From positions 181,288 through 245,287 of the forward strand of contig NZ_AOLG01000054.1 in the NCBI RefSeq assembly GCF_000336815.1: a stretch of 64,000 nucleotides of DNA, given 5' to 3'. Source of the DNA: Haloferax prahovense DSM 18310 (GTDB taxonomy: Archaea; Halobacteriota; Halobacteria; Halobacteriales; Haloferacaceae). Numbering within the stretch: position 1 is the first letter of the stretch; the number at the start of each line of letters is the position of its first letter. Position numbers and translations under genes: made by a program. The notes beneath the pieces are model-generated. The model did not search any database. It was not told the origin of the DNA and worked only from the letters and a program-made list of their open reading frames with translations. Shown one piece after another: positions 46,845 to 55,022 of the stretch.

Positions 46845-47228
46845 ATGACGACAACAAACGACTCGACGCGACTCGCGGGCATCGTCCTGCTCGCGCTGGC
46901 CGCGCTGTTCGCGCTCCCCGTCCTCTTCGGGATGGCCGGCCTCGGCGGCGGCATGCCGATGGGGTGGGGCGGCGGCTGGATGCACGACACGTGGATGCAC
47001 GGCGGAACCGGCGGGACCGTCCCGTGGTGGATGTGGGGGATGGGACTGTTCGGCCAACTGCTCGTCCTCGCAGTCGTCGTCGGCGGGGGCGTCCTCCTGT
47101 TCCGCGCCCTGCGCGACGGGGGCGACGGAGGCGACGACGCGCTCGACGAACTCCGCCGGGCCTACGCCCGCGGTGACATCGACGACGAGGAGTTCGACCG
47201 CCGCCGCGAGCGACTCGAACGCGACTGA
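46845..47228 (+). CDS. membrane protein with SHOCT domain and Met/Gly/Trp-rich loop
   Basis: The 127-residue protein has two membrane spans (about 10-28 and 65-84) joined by a loop full of Met, Gly, Trp and His (GGGMPMGWGGGWMHDTWMHGG), a pattern able to bind copper or other soft metals, and a C-terminal SHOCT motif (ALDELRRAYARGDIDDEEFDRRRERL). Metal binding is inference. It is divergent from the kinase gene. Confidence 0.75.
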   Translation: MTTTNDSTRLAGIVLLALAALFALPVLFGMAGLGGGMPMGWGGGWMHDTWMHGGTGGTVPWWMWGMGLFGQLLVLAVVVGGGVLLFRALRDGGDGGDDALDELRRAYARGDIDDEEFDRRRERLERD

Positions 47229-47370
47229 CGCGTCGGAACTCGGGACGGTCGTCGCGTTGCAGGCGAAACGAAGGGGTTCCGGCCAGGTAGCGGTCGGCGA
47301 AAGGCGGTCGCGGGGAGTCGGTGCACGGCCGACTCCGTCGGAGAGAGTGCGCACGCCGACCGCAACGACT

Positions 47371-47393
47371 AATATTATTTAGGCCAACCTAAA
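47371..47393 (+). promoter_or_regulatory. TATA element overlapped by a DtxR-type iron box
   Basis: AATATTATTT (47371-47380) runs directly into the inverted repeat TTTAGG-CCAA-CCTAAA (47378-47393), whose right arm ends four bases before the ATG at 47397. This matches the DtxR/SirR/Idr operator consensus used for iron-dependent repression. Confidence 0.65.
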
Positions 47394-47396
47394 ATC

Positions 47397-47537
47397 ATGA
47401 GTTCGGATTCATCCGATGGGGCGTTCGACTCGTTCCTCGGTCGCTTTCGGTCGCGGCGAACGCGACTTCGCGTGTCCGCGTGCGTCGCCGCGAGCCGGTC
47501 GATAGAGGTCCCGGAAACGGACGACGAGCGCGACTGA
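47397..47537 (+). CDS. small gene under an iron box
   Basis: The frame from ATG 47397 encodes 46 residues: a Ser/Asp N terminus, a basic middle (FLGRFRSRRTRLRV), a single Cys and an acidic end. The composition is less certain than for larger genes, but the position directly behind a TATA and a DtxR-type operator argues for expression. It converges on the beta-CASP nuclease gene. Function unknown. Confidence 0.55.
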   Translation: MSSDSSDGAFDSFLGRFRSRRTRLRVSACVAASRSIEVPETDDERD

Positions 47538-47587
47538 GCGCCGGAGACCGGAGACGTCGGGTCGCTCCGCGCTGGCCGCCGCGCGCC

Positions 47588-48820
47588 TCAGACCTCGACC
47601 GTCGTTCCGATTTCTGGAGCCGCGGCCTCGTAGCCGTCGGCGCGGAGTTCCTCGGCGAACGTCGCACAGCGGTCGCCGTGGTTCACGAACACCGGCGCGC
47701 CGCGGTAGTCGTCGAGAAACGACAGGAGCCCGTGCCGGTCGGCGTGGGCGGAGAAGTCGTACATCTCGGCGCGAGCGGCCACGGGGACGACCCCGCCGTT
47801 GAGTTCGCACCGGCCGCGTTCGACCAGTTCTCTGCCCGGTGTCCCCTCGACCTGATAGCCGGTGAGACAGATTTTGTTCGTCGGGTCTCGCCGAATCTCG
47901 GGGATGTACGTCATCGCCGGGCCGCCCGAGAGCATCCCGCTCGTCGTCACGATGACCGAGTTCTGCCGGGCGATGCGCTTTCGCTGACCGTCTCGACCCG
48001 AGACGATTCGGGCGTTCGACTTCGCCCGCTTGAGCGCCGCCGCGTCGCGGACGTAGTCGGGGTGGTTCCGGAGCATCCGCAGCACGCGCGTCCCCATGCC
48101 GTCGACGTAGCAGTCGATGTCGTGGGCGTCGAGCACCATGAGAAGCTCCTGCGTCCGGCCGATGGCGAACGCGGGGACGACGACGGTGCCGCCCTCCCAG
48201 ACGGTCGTCCGCACCGACTCGACGAACCGCTCTTCGACGGTCGCGCGGTCGTCGTGTTCCACGTCGGAGTAGGTGGACTCGCAGATGACCACGTCGGCGT
48301 CCGGGCGGTCGGTCGTGCCCGAGACCAACCGCTGGTCGTCGGTGTGGAAGTCGGCGGTGTATAGCAGGCGCGTCTCCCCGTCGTCGACGAGGACGTGGGC
48401 GCTGCCGGGGATGTGCCCCGCGTTGTAGAACGTGACCTCGTGGCCGGCGGCCGCGAACGTCTCGCCGTAGTCGTGATGTTCCGACTGCTGGGTCATCCGT
48501 CGGACGTGCGTCTCGGTGAACGGGCAGTTGTAGCTCCCGCCGTGGAGTTTGAGCGTGTCGCGCGCGAGGGTCCGGGCGAGTTCGTCGGTCGGCGGCGTCC
48601 AATGGACCGCCGGCCAGTCGTCGCCCGAGAGGAGCGAGGGGACCGTCCCGACGTGGTCGAGGTGGCCGTGCGAGACGACGACGGCGTCGGGCTCGACGGA
48701 GCCGACGGGGAACTGCGGGGGGTTCCCGGTCAGCATCCCGTAATCGAGCAGCAGCGACTCGTTGACGAGAATCGCGCTGCGCCCGACCTCCTCGGCCCCG
48801 CCGAGGAACTGGAGTTTCAT
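47588..48820 (-). CDS. beta-CASP metallo-beta-lactamase ribonuclease
   Basis: The 410-residue protein has the metallo-beta-lactamase core with HGHLDH (H51, H53, D55, H56) and later signature residues (GHIPGSAH, TADFH), and the beta-CASP cap (GGTVVVPAFAIGRTQELL ... VIVTTSGMLSGGPA ... DFSAHAD). Such archaeal proteins resemble CPSF/RNase J and process or degrade RNA. The absence of N-terminal KH domains points to the aCPSF2 or aRNase J-like short class. ATG 48820 begins the first strand (MKLQFLGGAEEVGRSA). Confidence 0.92.
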   Translation of the reverse strand: MKLQFLGGAEEVGRSAILVNESLLLDYGMLTGNPPQFPVGSVEPDAVVVSHGHLDHVGTVPSLLSGDDWPAVHWTPPTDELARTLARDTLKLHGGSYNCPFTETHVRRMTQQSEHHDYGETFAAAGHEVTFYNAGHIPGSAHVLVDDGETRLLYTADFHTDDQRLVSGTTDRPDADVVICESTYSDVEHDDRATVEERFVESVRTTVWEGGTVVVPAFAIGRTQELLMVLDAHDIDCYVDGMGTRVLRMLRNHPDYVRDAAALKRAKSNARIVSGRDGQRKRIARQNSVIVTTSGMLSGGPAMTYIPEIRRDPTNKICLTGYQVEGTPGRELVERGRCELNGGVVPVAARAEMYDFSAHADRHGLLSFLDDYRGAPVFVNHGDRCATFAEELRADGYEAAAPEIGTTVEV

Positions 48821-48905
48821 TGCCGGCAGTACCGACCGGAGGGGCTTTTGCTCGTCGGTCCCGCCGCACTCGACGCTTTTCACGCCGGCCGCCGTCTTCG
48901 GAGGT

Positions 48906-49259
48906 GTGACCGGCTCCGACCCCGAATCCCACCGCGGTGGCGACGACCTCGACCGACTGGTGACGACGCTCCACGACCGACTCGCCGCGACGGCAACCCG
49001 ACCCGTCCGCGAGGAGGCGAGCCGGTGGCTCGGCGAGGCGGAGGCCGTCGCGGGCGACCTCGCGGTCGGCCCGCTCCCGGACGACGACGTGGTTCGGAGG
49101 CGACTCGGCCACGTCGAACACCTGCTGTCGAACGTCGGCGAAACCGAAGACGAGGCGGCGGACGAACACGTCGCGTCGGCGCGGGCGGCACTGGCCGACG
49201 CGCTGGCGACGCTCGGCGACGGCGGCGGGGAGCGCGACGAGCGCGACGAAAGCGAGTGA
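48906..49259 (+). CDS. haloarchaeal hypothetical protein
   Basis: The 117-residue protein (GTG start, VTGSDPESHRGGDD) is mostly helical: LDRLVTTLHDRLAAT, VREEASRWLGEAEAVA, VVRRRLGHVEHLLSNV and SARAALADALATLG. No motif or membrane span. It is divergent from the nuclease gene. The GTG at 48906 is the first start after the divergent promoter region. Function unknown. Confidence 0.68.
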   Translation: MTGSDPESHRGGDDLDRLVTTLHDRLAATATRPVREEASRWLGEAEAVAGDLAVGPLPDDDVVRRRLGHVEHLLSNVGETEDEAADEHVASARAALADALATLGDGGGERDERDESE

Positions 49260-49340
49260 GCGGCGGAGAGAAGAGAGACCGCATCGAGACGAGAGACGAG
49301 AACCGCGGGGACCGAGAGAGATGCCCGTTCCGTCCGGCGC

Positions 49341-50573
49341 TCAGTTCGAGAACCAGTCCCTCGCGGTCGAGGCGAGGATAGAGAGGTCTTCGAACTTGAG
49401 CATGCGGAACATGGCGAGGGGACTGCCGCCGTTGGCGGCGTCCAACTGCTCGTTGGGGAGGCGATGGAGGTCTTCGAGCAGTTTGTCGTAGCGCTCGTTG
49501 GAGGCGCGGTAGAGCATCTCCGTCATGAACAGGCGGTTTTTGACCTTCGGCGCGACGCGCTCGTGCCACAGTTGGTCGTAGATGGCGAGTTCGGACGCCG
49601 AGGTGTCGCGGTCGGAGTTCGTGAGCGCGCGGTCGGCGGTCGCGGCCGCGGCCCGGCCCGAGCGCATGCATTTGTCGATGCCCTCGCCCCACAGCGGGTC
49701 GACGGTCGGCACCGTGTCGCCGATAGCCATGAAGTTGTCCGTGCTCATGCGGCCCGGAAGCTGGATGTGCGCGGAACCGCGGTGCTGTTTGCCCGCGATG
49801 CGCTCCGCGTTCGCGAAGCGCGGGTCGGTGTCAAGCCAGTACTGGAGGTAGTCGTCGATGGTGTAGCCCGACTTGGCGTTGTGGCGGTGTCCCTCGTTTT
49901 GGATGTAGCAGACGCCGACCTTCGCGGTGTCGCCGCCGGTGTGGAATATCCACGAGTAGCCGCCGGGCGCGATGTCGTGGTCGAGCCGAAGCATCATCGC
50001 GTCGGTGAGGTCGCCGTAGCCCTCGGGCGCGAGGTCCATGCCCTCGAACTCGAACTCGATGCCGATAGCCTGCTTCTGGCGATTGAGGTCGCACACGTCG
50101 AGGGCCTTGGCGAGCGGCGCGCTCGGTCCGGTCGCGTCGATGACGATGTCGGCGTACACTTCCTTGTCGCCGTTGTACCGGACGCCGACGATTTCGCCGC
50201 CCTCCATGATCGGCTTGGAGACGCGCGCGTCGAAGTGGTACTCCGCGCCGTCGGCTTCCGCCTCGTCGACGAGCCAGTTCTTGAAGTCCGCGAACTCGAG
50301 GACCGCACCGGGCTGGTGCCGGTGGTAGTGGTGGTTCGGGGACTCCAAGACGACATCGTCGGTGAAGTTCATCACGACCTCGTCGGGGATGTTGAACGAG
50401 GCCATCGTCGACGGGAACGTCCCGGCGGTCGACTTGTTGCTTCTGGAGGGGAACTCGTCTTCGGACTCGGTTTCGAGGACGCACACGTCGTAGCCTCGGG
50501 CGGCGAGGTCTCGTGCCGCCTGTCCACCTGCAGGGCCCGCGCCTGCGATAATCACGTCGTAGTTGTCTGTCAT
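49341..50573 (-). CDS. geranylgeranyl reductase (archaeal lipid flavoprotein)
   Basis: The 410-residue FAD enzyme saturates isoprenoid chains of archaeal lipids, dolichol phosphate or quinones. The FAD-binding motif is IIAGAGPAGGQAA, with the NKSTAGTFPS segment and the later DPLWGEGIDKCMRSGRAAA that contacts FAD. Close relatives in H. volcanii reduce the omega isoprene of dolichol phosphate and membrane lipids (established for one such enzyme); which substrate applies here is open. ATG 50573 is used, removing a non-conserved 20-residue extension. Confidence 0.88.
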   Translation of the reverse strand: MTDNYDVIIAGAGPAGGQAARDLAARGYDVCVLETESEDEFPSRSNKSTAGTFPSTMASFNIPDEVVMNFTDDVVLESPNHHYHRHQPGAVLEFADFKNWLVDEAEADGAEYHFDARVSKPIMEGGEIVGVRYNGDKEVYADIVIDATGPSAPLAKALDVCDLNRQKQAIGIEFEFEGMDLAPEGYGDLTDAMMLRLDHDIAPGGYSWIFHTGGDTAKVGVCYIQNEGHRHNAKSGYTIDDYLQYWLDTDPRFANAERIAGKQHRGSAHIQLPGRMSTDNFMAIGDTVPTVDPLWGEGIDKCMRSGRAAAATADRALTNSDRDTSASELAIYDQLWHERVAPKVKNRLFMTEMLYRASNERYDKLLEDLHRLPNEQLDAANGGSPLAMFRMLKFEDLSILASTARDWFSN

Positions 50574-50805
50574 TGTAGAGTAGGCATCACCGGTAGGGTT
50601 GGTCGTACGCGTTACACACCCTTTCTGTAACAAGCGTGTAATCTGCTTTGGTTTTGAACGGTCGGAAATACGGGGGTGTCCGGTCGGGCCGCACCCGGCC
50701 GAGACGACACTCGGACGCGACGACAGCGACGAGAAAGTGGCGTATCGCTGTCGCTAGAAGCGAAAGAACGGACATGGAGCCACGGAACGGCAGGGAAGAC
50801 GACGT

Positions 50806-51117
50806 TCAGGCTTTCGGGATGCGGCGGACTTGGAACTCGCGGTAGCCGCCGTAGGCGGCTTCGAGCGCCCCGAGCCACCAGTTCCAGCGCGTCGCGGGGC
50901 CGCCCTCTGGCGCGTCGCGCATGTTCCGCACGATTTCGTCGCCCGTGAGCGCCGCGCCGCGGTCGGCTTCGGCCTGCCCCGAGTCGGCGAGGTCGCGGGC
51001 CTGGCGCGCGACGACCCGACGCTCCGCATCGGTGCCCCCGAACTCGGCGAGCGCGTCGCGGAACGACTCCTCGTCGAAGGCGGCGTGGGCGTCACCGTGC
51101 CTGTCGGTGGGAATCAC
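50806..51117 (-). CDS. small conserved haloarchaeal protein
   Basis: The 103-residue soluble protein has an N-terminal helical part (FRDALAEFGG ... RRVVARQARDLADSG) and a distinctive C-terminal string with WNWWLGALEAAYGGYREFQVRRI, rich in aromatics and likely conserved. No family role is recognised; it may bind a partner protein or membrane surface. It lies upstream of the matrixin gene's 3' end on the same strand. Confidence 0.7.
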   Translation of the reverse strand: MIPTDRHGDAHAAFDEESFRDALAEFGGTDAERRVVARQARDLADSGQAEADRGAALTGDEIVRNMRDAPEGGPATRWNWWLGALEAAYGGYREFQVRRIPKA

Positions 51118-51225
51118 GACTGCTCCTACGGGGGCCGTCCCAAAGAAGGACTCGGCCGATTCGACCGGACGAGCACCGCCGTTTTCGGCGCGAAACGCGC
51201 CGGCGCGGGCGACGCGGCGACGGCA

Positions 51226-52350
51226 CTACGTCCACCACTCGCTCCGGCGCTCGTTGTACGTCGCGTTCCGGAACGGCTCTGGCTTTTCGTCGTCGGCCTC
51301 CGCGCCGAGGTAGTGTGCGGTCCAGTAGCCGACGTGCCAGCCGACGGCCTCGGTGTCGAGGTCGACGAGGATGACCCGGTAGCTACCATACGTCTCTAAC
51401 GCGCCGTCCCCGTCCGGGTCGTAGCCGCTGGCGGCGGCACAGGAGACCGCGCCCGCGGCGCACGGCGAGGAGTCCGCAAAGGAGATGCGAACCTCGGCGT
51501 CCGCCGGGTCGTCCACGTAGGAGTAGGTGAGGTTGTCGGGCATCCCCGGCGCGCCGTCGGCGAAGTAATCGAGGGCGTGACGGACCTGCTCGCGGGCCGC
51601 GTCGGGGTCCGAGGCGTTCGCGTCGTCCACGTAAACCGTGAAGTTCGGGTCGTCCCACGGGAACGCCTTCTCGGTCGCGTTCGTCCGCGGGAGCGTATAG
51701 AGGATACCCGTGGCGTTCATTAGGTCGGCCGGCTCGTCGCCGTGGGCGAGTCCGAGGGTGTGGCCGAGTTCGTGTTCGATGATTTCGACCGTCGACTCGT
51801 CGCCGAAGCCGGTCCGAATGTAGACCGTTTCGGGGCGGTCTATCTGCCGAGCGCGGGTGATGTAGGGAGCGCAGCCGACCGCGTCGGCCTGTCCGCTACA
51901 CTCGGGGATGGTGTCGGAAAAGCGGACCACCATGTCCGGGTCGCGGGCGTCGGCGTCGACCTCGTAGTCGACCTCGTAGCCGAGGTACCGCGCGTCGTTC
52001 GCCTCCCAGAACGTCGTCGCCTCGCTCACGAGCGCGGTGTAGTCGCGGTCGGCGGCGGCGGCCTCGACGGCGACGACGACCGGCTCGGAGCCCCACGGGC
52101 CGTAGCCGGAGGCGGGCGTGAACGTCTCTGTCGGCTCGGGCGTCGGCGACGCGGTCGGCGTTGCAGTCGCGGTCGCTGGCGGAGCAGTAGTCGAGACTGC
52201 GGTCGACGGCGTTTCGGTGGTCGTCGCGGCCGGAGCGGTCGTCGAAGTCGTCGAAGTCGTCGCAGTCGTCGCGTCGTTTCCGGTCGACACCGGTGCGGCA
52301 CAGCCGGCGAGGACGACGAGCACCGCGACGAGGAGGGTCGAACCGCGCAT
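51226..52350 (-). CDS. secreted matrixin-type zinc metalloprotease lipoprotein
   Basis: The 374-residue protein has a signal peptide with lipobox (VLVVLAGC), a Thr/Ala/Pro-rich linker (about 20-85), and a metalloprotease domain with HELGHTLGLAH (H193, E194, H197, H203), the metzincin HExxHxxGxxH motif. The Met-turn candidate is the LMNATG stretch about 9 residues on. It is lipid-anchored outside the cell. ATG 52350 is preferred over 52434 because it directly precedes the hydrophobic h-region. Confidence 0.9.
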   Translation of the reverse strand: MRGSTLLVAVLVVLAGCAAPVSTGNDATTATTSTTSTTAPAATTTETPSTAVSTTAPPATATATPTASPTPEPTETFTPASGYGPWGSEPVVVAVEAAAADRDYTALVSEATTFWEANDARYLGYEVDYEVDADARDPDMVVRFSDTIPECSGQADAVGCAPYITRARQIDRPETVYIRTGFGDESTVEIIEHELGHTLGLAHGDEPADLMNATGILYTLPRTNATEKAFPWDDPNFTVYVDDANASDPDAAREQVRHALDYFADGAPGMPDNLTYSYVDDPADAEVRISFADSSPCAAGAVSCAAASGYDPDGDGALETYGSYRVILVDLDTEAVGWHVGYWTAHYLGAEADDEKPEPFRNATYNERRSEWWT

Positions 52351-52473
52351 ACCGAGACTGCGGCGGCGAACGGTCAAGAGCGTTTCCCGACGGCCCCGGG
52401 GCGGTTCAGTCGCTCGGTTGTCGGAGCCAGACACCGCGATTCGGCCGGTAAAGCGGCCGCTCAGCGTTCGAAA

Positions 52474-52909
52474 GCGGCTGAGAGGAGTAAGCCCCCTTCT
52501 GTTCGTCCCAGCATTCGGCTCAGCGTCCGCGTCCTTCTCGGGGCGAGCCCCGAGGGCGCGACGGGCGAACCCGACGCGCCGTCCGAACTACCTTCGCGGC
52601 GCGGACTTGCACCGGTGAGGATTCGCCGTTCCATCCGTTCTCGACCATCAGAGATGGCGACGCCATCTCACTCCCTCTGCGGGTTAACTCCCTTCCCTTA
52701 CGGGTCGGTTCGCACGCGGACGGGAGAACCGTCCGCGCCGGCGACGGCGGAGCCGTCGCGCGCGCATCATCGGTCAAGTCGAGCGGTCTCGTTTCTGTTC
52801 CAGCGCCAGCCGTCTCCGACTCCGGGCTTGCGCCCGGTCACCCGTTCGGACGGTGGGGGGACTTTCCTCATGCCCGTCTCGGGCACGGGAACTGGGCTCT
52901 CTCTGCCGA
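52474..52909 (-). ncRNA. rnpB: RNase P RNA
   Basis: The minus strand contains the universally conserved RNase P elements: GAGGAAAGTCC near the 5' part (helix P4 and CR-I) and ACAGAAGGGGGCTTA near the 3' end (P4 3' strand, CR-V). The ends pair as P1 (GGCAGAGAG with CTCTCAGCC, one mismatch), giving about 436 bases, the size of haloarchaeal type A RNase P RNAs. It removes 5' leaders from pre-tRNAs together with its archaeal proteins. The overlapping short open frames are shadows. Confidence 0.95.
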
Positions 52910-52931
52910 CCTACCCTAGTCCGGTCGGTCG

Positions 52932-52939
52932 GATAAGCG
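52932..52939 (-). promoter_or_regulatory. TATA element of rnpB
   Basis: CGCTTATC on the minus strand lies 23-30 bases upstream of the RNase P RNA 5' end, identical to the octamer before tRNA-Lys. Confidence 0.5.
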
Positions 52940-53057
52940 GTTCGATTAACGGGGTCATACGCGGGTTTAGTCGCCCGTTATGTGGCACCGATTCTACATA
53001 ACAACCCGATAACATTCGAGGGAAGCGTTGAAGTCACCACAGAACTTGAATGATAAT

Positions 53058-53660
53058 ATGTCCGAGGCGCAGACCGTACACCTCACCTACGAGGATGGGG
53101 CGCGGGCGGTCGAACTAGCGCGGGAATCGGTCGAATCGTACGTTCTTCACGGACAGAGAGAGCAACCGGGCAGCATGCGCGACGCGTTTTACGCCCGAAC
53201 CGGGGCGTTCGTCCGCATCAAGTCGACACGTGGGCGCGGTCGGCTGCGGGGCTGTGCGGGCGCATATCGGGGGAAAGACCAGCTCGGTCACGCCATCGTC
53301 GACGCGGCCATCAAGGCCGCGTCGGGCGACTCGTGCCAAACCGAAATCGAAGCACCCGAACTCCCGAATCTGAACATCTCTGTTTGTATCGTCAACAATT
53401 ACACGCTGACTAACGACCCAGTCGCCGACATCGAACTCGGCACGCACGGGGTCGCCATCGACGCCGGCGGCACCCACGGCTGGATGTACCCGACCCTGCC
53501 CATCGAGCTCGGCTGGTCGAAAGAGGAGTTCCTCACGAACGCCTGCCGCAAGGCCGGCCTGTCGCCGCTGGCGTGGCAGGACGACGACACCATGATTACC
53601 CTGTTCGAAGGGCAGGTCTTCCGCGAGCGCGACGACGGCGGGAGCGTCGAAGCGCTGTAA
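53058..53660 (+). CDS. AMMECR1-domain protein
   Basis: The 200-residue protein is the archaeal AMMECR1 homologue. The family hallmark around the conserved hexapeptide is seen as GRLRGCAGA, with the GAFVRIKS strand before it and a C-terminal WSKEEFLTNACRKAGLSPLAWQ. The fold is related to nucleic-acid-binding proteins, but no activity is proven; it may act with radical SAM or dioxygenase partners often found nearby. ATG 53058 is chosen over an in-frame TTG at 53028. A TATA-like CATAACA lies about 60 bases before. Confidence 0.9.
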   Translation: MSEAQTVHLTYEDGARAVELARESVESYVLHGQREQPGSMRDAFYARTGAFVRIKSTRGRGRLRGCAGAYRGKDQLGHAIVDAAIKAASGDSCQTEIEAPELPNLNISVCIVNNYTLTNDPVADIELGTHGVAIDAGGTHGWMYPTLPIELGWSKEEFLTNACRKAGLSPLAWQDDDTMITLFEGQVFRERDDGGSVEAL

Positions 53661-53748
53661 GTCGTCGCGGCGACGACTCGACTCCTTGGGGGGAGAACCA
53701 AACTGGCGAGCGACGGCACCGAGCGTCGCCGCAAAACGAGAACGCGTC

Positions 53749-54906
53749 TTACTCGTCGCCGAAGCCGACCAACTCGGCGTCTTCTCTGGCCCGCGTCGCG
53801 GCCGCGTCGATGTCGCAGTCGAACTCCGAGACGACCTCGCCGTCGCGGATGAGCGGTTCGAGGAGCGCCTCGCCGTCGGTCGGGCCGGGCCGCCCGCGGA
53901 GGGCGACGTGGTGGCCGCCGTCAGCCGTGCGGTAGACCTCCTTCACGCCGGAGAGCTTGCCCCGCTTGGCCGTGGGTTCGCCGTCGACTTCGACAATGTC
54001 GAGCGCGAAGTCAACCGGGTTGGCGTTCGAGATGTAGCCGCCGACGCCGAATCCCTCGACCACGTCCCGGAGGTGCCGGAGTTCCGCCGGCCCGAGGCCG
54101 CCGCTCACGAAGATGCCCACGTCCTCGTGGCCGCGGGCGTCGAGTTCCCAGCGGACCTCCCGGACGATGTGGCGGAAGTCGCCGCGGCGCGAGGACGTGG
54201 TGTCGAGGCGGACGCTGTCGAGGTCGTCGCCGAGCGTCTCGACCGCCTGCAGCACCTCTTCGGTCTCGTCGCCGTAGGTGTCGCAGAGAGCGACTCGCGG
54301 CACGTCCTCGTCGACGGCCTCGTCGAAGGCGCGGAACGCCTCCGCCTGATTGCCGCGGCCGAAGGCGATGAGAAGCGCGTGGGGCATCGTCCCCGACGCC
54401 TCCTTCCCGAGAATCTCGCCGGCGGCGACGTGCGAGAAGCCGTCGAGGCCGGCGACGAGGGCGCTCCGCTCGACCATCGCGGCGATGGAGGGGTGGACGT
54501 GCCGCGCGCCGAACGAGAGGACGGTCGAGTCGGGGGCCGCCGCGCGGGCTTCGAGGGCGGCCGTCGCACAGCCAGACGCGTGCGAGAGGAAGCCGAGAAG
54601 CGAGGTTTCGAGCCGGGCGAAGTCGAGGTAGTCACCCTCGATTCGCATCACGGGGCCGCCGTCGAACAGCAGGCCCTCGGGCATGGCGTCGACGTCGATA
54701 TCGCGGCCGGAGAGCAGTTCTGCGGCGTCTTTCACGCCGGCGAACAGCTCGAAGTCGCCGTCGGGGAACTGGTCGGCCGTCACCTCGGCGACGACGCGGG
54801 GGTTCTTGCCCGCGTGTCGGAGGGTCGCCTCGGTCCGCTCGAAGTAGGCGTCGGTCGCGACGCCGCCGCGGATGGCCTCGGGACCGACGATATCGAAGTC
54901 ACTCAT
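53749..54906 (-). CDS. nicotinate phosphoribosyltransferase
   Basis: The 385-residue enzyme joins nicotinate to PRPP in the Preiss-Handler route to NAD. Characteristic segments are TDAYFERTEATLRHAG (substrate), FLSHASGCATAALEARAAA, FGARHVHPSIA, LCDTYGDETEE, VRLDTTSSRRGDFRHIVREVR and VSGGLG. The archaeal form is shorter than the bacterial PncB. It converges with AMMECR1. The nicotinamidase that would supply nicotinate is at 58044. Confidence 0.92.
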   Translation of the reverse strand: MSDFDIVGPEAIRGGVATDAYFERTEATLRHAGKNPRVVAEVTADQFPDGDFELFAGVKDAAELLSGRDIDVDAMPEGLLFDGGPVMRIEGDYLDFARLETSLLGFLSHASGCATAALEARAAAPDSTVLSFGARHVHPSIAAMVERSALVAGLDGFSHVAAGEILGKEASGTMPHALLIAFGRGNQAEAFRAFDEAVDEDVPRVALCDTYGDETEEVLQAVETLGDDLDSVRLDTTSSRRGDFRHIVREVRWELDARGHEDVGIFVSGGLGPAELRHLRDVVEGFGVGGYISNANPVDFALDIVEVDGEPTAKRGKLSGVKEVYRTADGGHHVALRGRPGPTDGEALLEPLIRDGEVVSEFDCDIDAAATRAREDAELVGFGDE

Positions 54907-55022
54907 TGGCGCGGATTCCACCCGGCCGATGAAAAAGGTGTATAATCGGTCACGTGCGTCGAAGAGGAATTTTCTTCGACGAATCGGAGCGACAGCTCCA
55001 CCACGGTTCCGGGCCGCTGGGT

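Noticed and set aside
47314-47336. Hairpin GGAGTCGG/CCGACTCC as a terminator of the SHOCT gene
   Set aside because: The stem is clear but it lies 85 bases after the stop and has no T-run; archaeal terminators do not depend on such stems.
52520-52777. Short reverse coding frame inside the RNase P RNA
   Set aside because: The region is explained by the conserved RNA elements and P1 pairing; the frame is incidental.
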